This document shows positions 28,701 to 35,138 of a stretch of DNA of 64,000 nt, piece by piece. The translations under genes were made by a program, and so were the position numbers. This stretch comes from Streptomyces sp. CG1. Its GTDB lineage: Bacteria > Actinomycetota > Actinomycetes > Streptomycetales > Streptomycetaceae. The stretch spans positions 3,720,001 to 3,784,000 of the forward strand of contig NZ_CP163518.1 of assembly GCF_041080625.1 (NCBI RefSeq), read 5' to 3'. Position 1 is the first letter of the stretch; each line of letters begins with the position of its first letter. A model generated the notes under the pieces. That model was given only the letters and a program-made list of their open reading frames with translations, was not told where the DNA came from and did not search any database.

Positions 28701-29775
28701 CCCGCTCGTCGAGCAGGTGCAGCACGGTGATGCCCATGTCCCGCAGGCCGACCGCGTCATCGGGGCGCGGCAGGTCGACGGCGTCGTCACCGTGCGCGTC
28801 GGCGAGGACGAGGAGCCGGGAGGTCATGGCGAGGGCGTCCTTGCCGGACAGACCGCGGCGCACCTCGGCCGCGTAGGAGGCGCGGCGGCCCAGCTCACCA
28901 CCGATCTGCCGGGCGAGCTGGGGCAGCGAGGGGGCGATCCGGCGGGCGGCGACCGGGCCGTCGAACTGCTCGGTGTCCAGCATGTGCGGCAGCCACTTGG
29001 CCCACTCCCAGTCGGCCACCCGGTCGCCGGGGGCCGCGACGGCCATGGCCACGTCGTCCGGCGCGTGGGTCGCGGCGGCCTGGACGAGCAGCGCGCGGGC
29101 GACACGCAGGGTGTCCTCGCGCGGGCCGATGACGCTGATGTTGCCGACGCGGTCGAGCGGGACGGTCAGCGGGAGTTCGGTGCCGGTGCTGAAGCGGGCG
29201 GACAGCGCGGACGCCTCGTTGAGCATGAACTGGTCGGGCGGGGTCAGCACCGAGGAGCCCTGCTGGGCGACCTTCAGATCGCGGACCGGCATCTGGCCGG
29301 TGCCGACGCGCACCCGCAGGAAGTCCCCGTCCACCCGGCGCCGCTCCCACAGGCGGGCGGGGTCGCGCACGATGTCGTACAGCGCGTCCGGCGGCGGATT
29401 GAGCACCTGGGCGCGCTCGCGCCGTTCACGCTCCTCCTTGGCCAGCTGTTCGCGCAGGTCCTCCAGGTAGGCCAGATAGGCCTCGCGCTGGGTGCGTCGG
29501 GTGCGCTGTGCCTTGCCGCGCTGGGAGAAGGCCATGGCGAGGGAGCCGGTCAGAGTGACGACGAGGATGATCGCGCCCAGCCCGGCGAACTGGCTGTTGC
29601 GCACGATGGTCATCATCACGACGGACGACATGACCCCGGCGACGGGCAGCAGCGAGTGCAGCACGGAGCCGGCCTTGCCCTCGGGCAGGTTGGGCGGCGC
29701 CTCTATGGTGCGCGGCTCGGGGGCGGCCGGCGGCCGGGTGGTGCGCGCGGGGCGGTGGATCAGTCGGGTGCTCAT
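25798..29775 (-). CDS. eccC: EccC, FtsK/SpoIIIE-type ATPase of type VII secretion
   Basis: The 1325-residue protein combines what mycobacteria split into EccCa and EccCb. Two membrane helices lie at about 38-58 and 65-86. Three ATPase domains follow with Walker A motifs G-A-T-G-S-G-K-S (489-496), G-G-P-Q-S-G-K-T (839-846) and G-D-S-E-C-G-K-T (1124-1131). Walker B of domain 1 is V-V-I-D-E-F (about 600), with a full acidic pair. Domain 2 reads L-L-I-D-G-F, and domain 3 I-L-V-D-D-Y. Family knowledge says domain 1 drives transport and domain 3 binds the C-terminal signal of EsxB. It lies between the ParA-like gene (47 bases) and the DUF6177-like gene. Confidence 0.96.
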   Translation of the reverse strand: MSTRLIHRPARTTRPPAAPEPRTIEAPPNLPEGKAGSVLHSLLPVAGVMSSVVMMTIVRNSQFAGLGAIILVVTLTGSLAMAFSQRGKAQRTRRTQREAYLAYLEDLREQLAKEERERRERAQVLNPPPDALYDIVRDPARLWERRRVDGDFLRVRVGTGQMPVRDLKVAQQGSSVLTPPDQFMLNEASALSARFSTGTELPLTVPLDRVGNISVIGPREDTLRVARALLVQAAATHAPDDVAMAVAAPGDRVADWEWAKWLPHMLDTEQFDGPVAARRIAPSLPQLARQIGGELGRRASYAAEVRRGLSGKDALAMTSRLLVLADAHGDDAVDLPRPDDAVGLRDMGITVLHLLDERVQEPGSVGVRITVDGARIVIEDLRETEPISAHGTVDEVGTALAEGLARMLAPLRLSAESLVDAPLTGPVDFAELLGIDDVAQLDLARLWAPRAERAFLRVPIGVSDSHEPVLLDLKESSELGMGPHGLCVGATGSGKSELLRTLVLALVATHSPEDLALVLVDYKGGATFAPFADLPHVAGVITNLENQAGLVERVHASLAGEVKRRQQVLKEAGNVADIGHYAALRAEKRPDLDPLPHLFVVIDEFGELLTAKPDFIDLFLSIGRIGRSIGVHLLLSSQRIEGGKLKGLDTYLSYRLGLRTFSADESRTVLDTTDAFHLPPLPGFGYLKVDTSHYERFKAGYVSGAYRGPVQRDTEDTGPLALEYTTFNSLGQEESSGPVEPQMRRRETGPTEMGVMVRQLEDAGARPVRQIWLPPLPDGVALDQVAGPVEVGARGMQLARRRGPLQVPLGVLDDPTRQWQGQWYLDLTMAGGHAAVIGGPQSGKTTLLRTLALSLALTHTPQEVGIYGLDLVGGGLQALSGLPHVGGVAGRADRERCARTIDSVRGMLDQREELFRLHNVDSLEQLRTLRAAGRVPELASTEIVLLIDGFGALRDDFEELDDAVGDILKRGSGYGIHVVAGMLRWNDVRIAAQSQFGTRVELRLNDPGESSIERKLAQTLSPEEKGRVLTDGKLFAQVALPRTDGVADTADLGAVLERTARTIRATWTGETAQPVRVLPHILEPHLLPGPATEPRRVPIGLDQTQLAPVLLDLFQHDQHLVIMGDSECGKTNLLRAVAEGLIERYSEDELVFGVMDPRRGLRGAIPEEYRGGYAYNAKLCAGLSAGIATELEKRLPDESADGEDLEPGSWGSGPRIVILVDDYDVLTTAGQQPLAPFLPYIPSAQDIGLHFVLTRRVAGASRGLYEPLLQSLRESGASALVMAGDRSEGQLFPGVYAGQQPPGRGVLVRRGEPSRLIQTVYTGNR

Positions 29776-29822
29776 CTTCGTTGCCTCGTCCTCGAGTTCC
29801 TCGGGTCCTTCCTGTCGGGCGG

Positions 29823-31235
29823 TCAGCGCTGCTTCTGGGAGAGCTGGAAGACGTCGGCGGCCAGGCGGGTGGCGGACTGCCGGGTGGCCCGGGCGAGGAG
29901 ATCGGTGCGGATGGTGCCGCCGGCCGCGAGGTGGCGGTCGTAGGGCAGGACCGCCACGGTGACTCCGGCCGCGGTCAGTTCCTCGGTGGCCTTGTCGAGG
30001 TCGAGGCCGGGATGCGGCGTGACCTCGGTGAGGACGACGACGGTGGAGGCCAGCACATGCCGGGGCAGGTTGCGCATCCAGTCCAGGACGGCACGCGTGC
30101 TGGCGACGCCCTCCAGTGTCGCGGGCACGGTGAGCACCCGGGCCTGTGCGGCGGACAGGGCGGTGCGGGCGACCTCGGCGGGCAGGGTCTCGCAGTCGAC
30201 GACGGTCACCCCGAAGTAGCGGCGCAGCGCCACCATGACCCGCTCGTAGCCCTTGGTGTCGAGCATGGCGCCGACCTGGCCCTGGCTGCCGGGCAACAGC
30301 CAGGCGTTGCCGGGGAGCTGGACCAGGTATCCGGTGACGTCGAGCAGCGACATCTGCGGTTCCACCAGTCCGGCGAGGTCGCCGGTGGTCCAGCGCAGTG
30401 ACTCGGCGCCGAGCCGCAGCGGCAGCGAGCCGAGCGCCGGGTCGGCCTCGACGGCGAGCACCGGGTCCTGGCGGTAGTGGGCGTAGGTGGCGGTCAGCAG
30501 TGCGGCGACGGTCGTCTTGCCGGAGCCGCCGCGGATGGAGGTCACCGCGATCTGCCGGCCCGTGGTGACCGCCTGCTGCAGCACCTCGGCGGTCGCCGCG
30601 GTGTCGGCGACCTCACGGGCCGCCGAGGAGGCGACGGTACGGCGTACGGCGCGCAGGGCGCGGGTGCTGAACGGCTCACCGCGGCGCGGCTTCAGCGCGG
30701 CGGAGGCGATCCGCTTGTCGAGCACCGGCCGGGAGTCGGGGGTGCCACGGCGAGCGTCCGGGGCCTGCTGCGGGCGGGCCTGGGCCTGCTGCCGGCCGGC
30801 GTGCTGCTGCTCGGCGTACTGCTGTTGCGCGGCGTACTGCTGCTGTTCCGCGTAGTGCTGCTGCTCGGCGTAGTGCTGCTGCTGTTGGCCGTACTGCTGC
30901 TGCTCCGCGTACTGCTGCTGGGCGACGTGGGCCTGCTGCTGGTACTGGGCCGACGGGTCGGGGTACGCCTGCTGCTGGGGGTAGCCGTACGCCGGGGCGG
31001 GACCCTGCGCGGGCGGGCCCTGCTGCGGTATCTGTTGCGGGTGGGCCGCGGACGGGTCGCCGTAGGCCTGCTGCTGCGGATAGCCGTACGCCGGGGCGGG
31101 ACCCTGCGCGGGCGGGCCCGGCTGTCCCGGGTCACCGGCTCCCTGTTGTTGCTGCTGCTCCGGCGCGGACTGCCCGGGCGTGCCGCCCCTCAGATCGCGC
31201 AGCACGTCGCTCTGCCAGTTGTCCCCGTTCGGCAT
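29823..31235 (-). CDS. ParA/MinD-like ATPase of the ESX locus
   Basis: I chose the ATG at 31233-31235 (MPNGDNWQSD..., 470 residues), which leaves a 25-base gap to eccD; an earlier in-frame start would overlap eccD. Residues 20-165 are Gln/Pro/Tyr/Ala repeats (A-Y-G-Y-P-Q-Q-Q and E-Q-Q-Q-Y units). The C-terminal half is a deviant-Walker ATPase: R-G-G-S-G-K-T-T (about 245), V-E-A-D-P and V-V-D-C-E-T-L. This resembles the EspI/MinD-like proteins of mycobacterial ESX loci, which have a Pro-rich N-terminus before the ATPase. It may sense ATP or position the secretion machine; that is inference. Confidence 0.85.
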   Translation of the reverse strand: MPNGDNWQSDVLRDLRGGTPGQSAPEQQQQQGAGDPGQPGPPAQGPAPAYGYPQQQAYGDPSAAHPQQIPQQGPPAQGPAPAYGYPQQQAYPDPSAQYQQQAHVAQQQYAEQQQYGQQQQHYAEQQHYAEQQQYAAQQQYAEQQHAGRQQAQARPQQAPDARRGTPDSRPVLDKRIASAALKPRRGEPFSTRALRAVRRTVASSAAREVADTAATAEVLQQAVTTGRQIAVTSIRGGSGKTTVAALLTATYAHYRQDPVLAVEADPALGSLPLRLGAESLRWTTGDLAGLVEPQMSLLDVTGYLVQLPGNAWLLPGSQGQVGAMLDTKGYERVMVALRRYFGVTVVDCETLPAEVARTALSAAQARVLTVPATLEGVASTRAVLDWMRNLPRHVLASTVVVLTEVTPHPGLDLDKATEELTAAGVTVAVLPYDRHLAAGGTIRTDLLARATRQSATRLAADVFQLSQKQR

Positions 31236-31260
31236 GTCGCCCTTCACTCCTGCCCTGGCC

Positions 31261-32616
31261 TCAGAACTTGTTGAGCAGTTGCCCATAGATGCCGAACACC
31301 CCGACGGCGAGCGGGAAGAGCCCGATCACGCCGGCGGACTCGATCAGATCGCCGATCCGCCGCAGCCGTACCTGCACATGCTCGGGCGGCTGGATGGCGA
31401 GGACCAGCAGCGGCAGCGCCGCGGCGGCGCACAGCAGCACCAGGGCCCCGGCGCCGCCCGCGTGGTCCGCCCACACCACCGCGAGCCGTACGACGAGCAG
31501 CGCGGCCCCGCCGAACAGTGCCACGACCTCGGCGACCAGCGGGAAGGCCCGGGCCCGGGACAGCAGCACGAGGGCGGTGAGCGAGGTGAGGGCCACCGTC
31601 CACGCGGTCGGCCGCCCGGCCGCGGTCAGCAGCCAGCCGCCGGCGGCGGCCGAGACGACGGTGGCGATGGTGGCCAGCGCGAGCCCGCGGTGGGTCGCGG
31701 CGAGCGCATTGGCGACCTGGTGGCGGCTGACCGAGGCACCCGAGGAGCGCTGGTCGTCGAGTCCCGTCAGACCCGAGGCCATCAGCGCGAACCGGGGCAA
31801 CAGGCCGAGCAGGACGACGGAGAACACGGCCATCACCGCGCCGAGCCGGTCCGGCCGGTCCTGTACGGCGGCGACGGCCTCCCAGACCACGGCGATGCAG
31901 GCGCTCGCGCCGGCCCCGAGGAGCGCGCCACGGCCGAGCGGCGAGAAGTAGGCGAGCAGCACCAGGGTGAGCACCAGCGCCGCGACGACCCCGGCCAGCC
32001 GGGCCGGTCCTGACCAGCCGTAGGCGTCGGCGGCGGTCCAGACGGCGAGCACTCCGAGCCCGCCGGAGGCGAGCAGCAGCACCGCGGCGAGCCCGCGGTT
32101 GCCGTCGCCGATCTTCGCGACGAGCGCGCCGACGGCCAGGAACAGGACGGCGACGGCCGCGAGCGCGACGCCGACGGGCTTGAGCGCGAACTCGTGCCGG
32201 GCCAGCAGGGCCGCGGCCACGACGAACACCACGGTGGCGACCCCGGCGCTGGCCCGGCGGGCGGCGGGCCGCCAGCGCCAGGAGCGCAGGTCGAGGTCGT
32301 CGGCGACCTGGTCGGTGACGTCGTGCACGACGGGCGCGGGCGGCGCGGCATGGGCGCGCACCAGCTGGAGCACGGCGCCGTCGGGTACTTCGGCCGACGA
32401 CAGGGTGGCCTCGTGCGGCAGCACCGAGCCGTCGGAGGTGATCAGCTGCCGGGTCATGGGCCGCGAGGCGGCCCGGTCGTCGAGCAACTGCAGGATGTCG
32501 GGCAGCAGATGGCCGATCGGGGTGTCCGACGGCAGGACGATGTCGGCCCGCCGACGCTCACCGACCAGCGTGACCCGGCTCAGTTGTGTCCGGGACGTCG
32601 TTGCTGTGCTCACCAC
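31261..32616 (-). CDS. eccD: EccD, integral membrane channel component of type VII secretion
   Basis: The 451-residue protein begins with a ubiquitin-like (YukD) domain (about residues 10-95, L-S-R-V-T-L-V-G-E-R-R-R-A-D-I-V-L) and a cytoplasmic linker, then about eleven membrane helices from residue 130 to the end. This is the standard EccD arrangement; EccD dimers line the membrane complex. It lies 13 bases after the small membrane gene and 25 bases before the ParA-like gene in one transcription unit. Confidence 0.94.
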   Translation of the reverse strand: MVSTATTSRTQLSRVTLVGERRRADIVLPSDTPIGHLLPDILQLLDDRAASRPMTRQLITSDGSVLPHEATLSSAEVPDGAVLQLVRAHAAPPAPVVHDVTDQVADDLDLRSWRWRPAARRASAGVATVVFVVAAALLARHEFALKPVGVALAAVAVLFLAVGALVAKIGDGNRGLAAVLLLASGGLGVLAVWTAADAYGWSGPARLAGVVAALVLTLVLLAYFSPLGRGALLGAGASACIAVVWEAVAAVQDRPDRLGAVMAVFSVVLLGLLPRFALMASGLTGLDDQRSSGASVSRHQVANALAATHRGLALATIATVVSAAAGGWLLTAAGRPTAWTVALTSLTALVLLSRARAFPLVAEVVALFGGAALLVVRLAVVWADHAGGAGALVLLCAAAALPLLVLAIQPPEHVQVRLRRIGDLIESAGVIGLFPLAVGVFGIYGQLLNKF

Positions 32617-32629
32617 TTACCGGAACCTA

Positions 32630-32923
32630 TCATCGCGAAGTTGAGGCCGAGGATGCCGAGGACGGCTGTGCGGAGGGGGTGCCGTACTGCTGTTCCTGCT
32701 GCTGTTGCTGCTGCTTCTGCTTGGCCAGGGTGTGCTGCAGGAAGGACCATCCGACGCATCCGGCGCACAGTACGGCCGCGATGGCGATGCCCGCGAACAC
32801 CTTGCCGAGCCGTTCGTCCGCCGAGCGCCGGGCGCGCTGCGCGCCGAAGAGCAGCGCGTCACGCATCCGGCGCCGGCGTACCGCCACCGACTCCAGCAAC
32901 TGGCTGTCGTAGTCCCGTGCCAT
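32630..32923 (-). CDS. Small single-span membrane protein of the ESX locus
   Basis: The 97-residue product starts at the ATG at 32921-32923 with AGGA about 10 bases upstream. Order: charged N-terminal region (Y-D-S-Q-L-L-E-S-V-A-V-R-R-R-R-M), one membrane span (about residues 44-63, ending C-A-G-C-V-G-W-S-F-L), a Gln-rich stretch and a Ser/Ala tail. The basic helix before one span recalls the N-terminus of EccB, but the large periplasmic EccB domain is missing. It may be an EccB-like scaffold replacement or an unrelated accessory. It lies 13 bases before eccD. Confidence 0.75.
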   Translation of the reverse strand: MARDYDSQLLESVAVRRRRMRDALLFGAQRARRSADERLGKVFAGIAIAAVLCAGCVGWSFLQHTLAKQKQQQQQQEQQYGTPSAQPSSASSASTSR

Positions 32924-32955
32924 TGAGTTGGTCCTGTGCCTGTGCTCTCTGTGGG

Positions 32956-33444
32956 TCAGTCTTCGGAGGTCGTGGAGGCGGGGGTGAGGCCGAGGTACTG
33001 CCGCATGGTGGCGTACTTCTGCGTCAGCCGCCGTGCGGTGAGCTCGTCGAGGACGGCCAGCCGCTGCGGGTCGGCGTTGTGCGCGAGGTCGGCCGCCTTG
33101 ACGAGCCGTGCGCCCGGGGTGGCGAGGATCCGCTCCGCATACGCCCGCGGCTCCTCGCCCGGCCGCTTGGTCACGGCCCGTACGACGTCCTTGGTGTGCG
33201 GCGTGAGCGCGGCCGCCGCCAGCCACTCCTCGCTGAGCACGCCGTCCTCGACCGCGTCGTGCAGCCAGGCGGCGGCGACGAGTTCGTCACCGCCACCGCG
33301 GGCGCGTACGCCGTCGGCGACGGCCTGCAGGTGTTCGGCGTAGGGCCGGCCGGCCTTGTCCCGCTGTGCCGCGTGCGCGGCCCGGGCGACGGCCTCGACC
33401 TCGGCGAGCGTCATGACCGGAGTGTGCGGCCCGTCGTACGACAT
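32956..33444 (-). CDS. HD-domain hydrolase (SpoT/MESH1-like)
   Basis: The 162-residue protein shows the metal-binding HD pattern: A-H-A-A-Q-R-D-K-A-G-R-P-Y-A-E-H (about 27-42), W-L-H-D-A-V-E-D (about 60-67) and V-K-A-A-D-L-A-H-N (about 115-123). This order matches the hydrolase domain of RelA/SpoT enzymes and the small MESH1/SAH group that removes pyrophosphate from (p)ppGpp. Substrate is not proven by sequence. It sits between the immunity-like array (112-base gap) and the secretion genes (32-base gap), all on the same strand. Confidence 0.82.
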   Translation of the reverse strand: MSYDGPHTPVMTLAEVEAVARAAHAAQRDKAGRPYAEHLQAVADGVRARGGGDELVAAAWLHDAVEDGVLSEEWLAAAALTPHTKDVVRAVTKRPGEEPRAYAERILATPGARLVKAADLAHNADPQRLAVLDELTARRLTQKYATMRQYLGLTPASTTSED

Positions 33445-33556
33445 CCAGTGTCCCCCTCACTTGCCCGTGCAACATAGAACACGGACGCGCGGGCGGCACA
33501 CCCGGGTCGGCCAGGCTGACGGGAACGACGGGGAAACCTCCGCAGAACCTGCACAC

Positions 33557-34270
33557 TTAGGAGGCGTGTGCGACGTGCCGGTCGAGCAGGGCGCCGACCA
33601 TGGCGTCGAACAGACCGGACCGCAGGGCCTCGTCCACCGACCCCTCGTTGACGCGCTCGCCGACCGCGAGGTACGTGGCGGCGCGTACGGCGTCCGCGGG
33701 GTGCAGGCGCCCACCGGGCGGCACCACGGGAGGGGGACTGGCGCTCCAGCGGTACTCCGGAGTGACGGCACCGATGCCCCACAGCGCCGTGACGACCCGC
33801 CACAGGGGCCTGCTGTAGATCGGATACGGCACCTGGATCGCACCGTTTGCGTTCCTCTCGCCCCCGCCCCAGCGGACGTCACGGTCGTCGTCGGTGAGGG
33901 CGGCATAGGCGACGGCAAGTTCCTGCCAGGCTTCGGCGTTGCCGTGGTCGAGCTGGGCGAGCAGACGCCGGTCGTCGGCCTCGGTGACGGCGCGGGCGAG
34001 TTCCTCGACGGCCTCCGCGCCGGAGACGTCGACCGGGGGCCCGGTACCGGCGGCGCGAGCGAGCTCGGTCAACGCGCCGGCCAGGGGGAGGCCCCGCTCA
34101 CGGGCCTCCTCCACCTTGGCCGCCCATTCCTGCCCGAGCCGATACCCGTCGGCTCCGCTCGCGGCGCGCTGGGCCCACTTGAGGGTGCCTGCGGTGTAGT
34201 CGGCCCAGACGTACCCGATGACTTCGCCGTCGGGGGTCTCGGCCGTTATGTACTGGATGGGGTGCTGCAC
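33557..34270 (-). CDS. Third immunity-like paralog fused to a DUF6508-like domain
   Basis: The start is the GTG at 34268-34270 (Q-H-P-I-Q-Y-I-T...), only 5 bases after the preceding stop, giving 237 residues. Residues 1-85 match the two 133-residue neighbours: G-Y-V-W-A-D-Y-T here against G-Y-V-W-A-N-D-E-D-D there, then a helix with W...E-A-R-E-R-G-L-P against E-A-K-G-R-G-I-P. Residues about 100-237 carry R-W-G-G-G-E-R-N-A-N-G and V-P-Y-P-I-Y, the signature I associate with DUF6508. Function of either domain is unknown. By position downstream of the toxin I propose an immunity or toxin-neutralising role. Confidence 0.72.
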   Translation of the reverse strand: MQHPIQYITAETPDGEVIGYVWADYTAGTLKWAQRAASGADGYRLGQEWAAKVEEARERGLPLAGALTELARAAGTGPPVDVSGAEAVEELARAVTEADDRRLLAQLDHGNAEAWQELAVAYAALTDDDRDVRWGGGERNANGAIQVPYPIYSRPLWRVVTALWGIGAVTPEYRWSASPPPVVPPGGRLHPADAVRAATYLAVGERVNEGSVDEALRSGLFDAMVGALLDRHVAHAS

Positions 34271-34275
34271 GCGGG

Positions 34276-34677
34276 TCAGGCCTCTTGGGCGAGGGCCTTG
34301 ACCGCTGCGGCGTTCGGGGCATCGGTGAGGGAGGCCGGCAGAGCCCGGCCGCGGTTGCCCTCCGGGTTGGACAGCATCTCCGAGAGGGCCTGGGACGGCG
34401 GGATGCCCCGCCCCTTGGCCTCCTGCAGGCGGGCGTGCCAGTGCCCGCCCTCGGCGAGGGCACGGCCACCGGCGGCCGCGCGGGGCACCCACGCGGCGGC
34501 GTCGTCCTCGTCGTTCGCCCACACATAGCCGAGGGCCGCGCCGCCCTCCTTGTCGACCACCGTGAAGTACAGCACCGGCTTGTCGGTCCTGGTCAGGTAC
34601 CTCGCCGGACCCGGCGCCACGAGGTCGAAGTGCACGTCCTCGTCGAAGCGCGGGTTGATCGGTCGTTCATTACTCAT
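34276..34677 (-). CDS. Second immunity-like paralog (133 residues)
   Basis: The start is the ATG at 34675-34677 (MSNERPINPRF). It is a soluble acidic protein of 133 residues with no signal sequence. It is plainly a duplicate of the next upstream gene: both begin M-S-x-E-R-P-I-N-P-R-F-D-E-D-V-H-F, share Y-F-T-V-V-D-K and G-Y-V-W-A-N-D-E-D-D-A-A-A-W, and end D-A-P-x-A-A-A-V-x-A-L-A. It follows that gene by 17 bases and precedes the third by 5. A tandem set of small cytoplasmic proteins right after a polymorphic toxin is the usual layout of immunity genes. The role is inferred. Confidence 0.75.
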   Translation of the reverse strand: MSNERPINPRFDEDVHFDLVAPGPARYLTRTDKPVLYFTVVDKEGGAALGYVWANDEDDAAAWVPRAAAGGRALAEGGHWHARLQEAKGRGIPPSQALSEMLSNPEGNRGRALPASLTDAPNAAAVKALAQEA

Positions 34678-34694
34678 GGTGGTGCGTATCCCTG

Positions 34695-35096
34695 CTAGTC
34701 GCCCTTGGCAAGGGCCTCGACCGCAGCGGCGTCCGGTGCGTCGGTCAGGGAGCCCGGCAGGGCCTGGCCTTTGACGCCTTCCGGATGGGCGAGCAGCTCC
34801 GTGAGGGCCTGAGACGGCAGAATGCCCCGCCCCTTGGCTCCCTCCAGCCTGGCGTGCCAGATGCTGCCCTCGGAGAACGCCCGGGGTCCGGCGGCCTCGC
34901 GCGGTTCCCACGCGGCGGCGTCGTCCTCGTCGTTCGCCCACACGTAACCGAGGACCGCGCCATCCTGCTTGTCGACCACCGTGAAGTAACGCACCGGCTT
35001 GTCGGTGTGATTCTGGTATCGCGGCGGCCCCGGAGACACGAGGTTGAAATGCACGTCCTCGTCGAAGCGCGGGTTGATCGGTCGTTCACTGCTCAT
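34695..35096 (-). CDS. First immunity-like paralog, next to the toxin (133 residues)
   Basis: I chose the ATG at 35094-35096 (MSSERPINPRF) by matching the paralog's start exactly, although ATGs 9 and 36 bases earlier are in frame; an AAAGGA site lies about 12 bases upstream. The protein is cytoplasmic, acidic and 133 residues long. It begins 42 bases after the toxin stop, the place where a cognate immunity protein is expected. It differs from the second copy at scattered positions, mostly in the region D-A-A-A-W-E-P-R-E-A-A-G and after, which would fit divergence against toxin variants. Confidence 0.77.
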   Translation of the reverse strand: MSSERPINPRFDEDVHFNLVSPGPPRYQNHTDKPVRYFTVVDKQDGAVLGYVWANDEDDAAAWEPREAAGPRAFSEGSIWHARLEGAKGRGILPSQALTELLAHPEGVKGQALPGSLTDAPDAAAVEALAKGD

Positions 35097-35138
35097 GGCG
35101 TCCATGGTCCTTTGGCTTGGGCTGATCTGCAACGAAGG

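Noticed and set aside
26845-29943. Thousand-residue open frame opposite eccC
   Set aside because: Antisense shadow of the ATPase gene. No motif, and the usual low-complexity composition.
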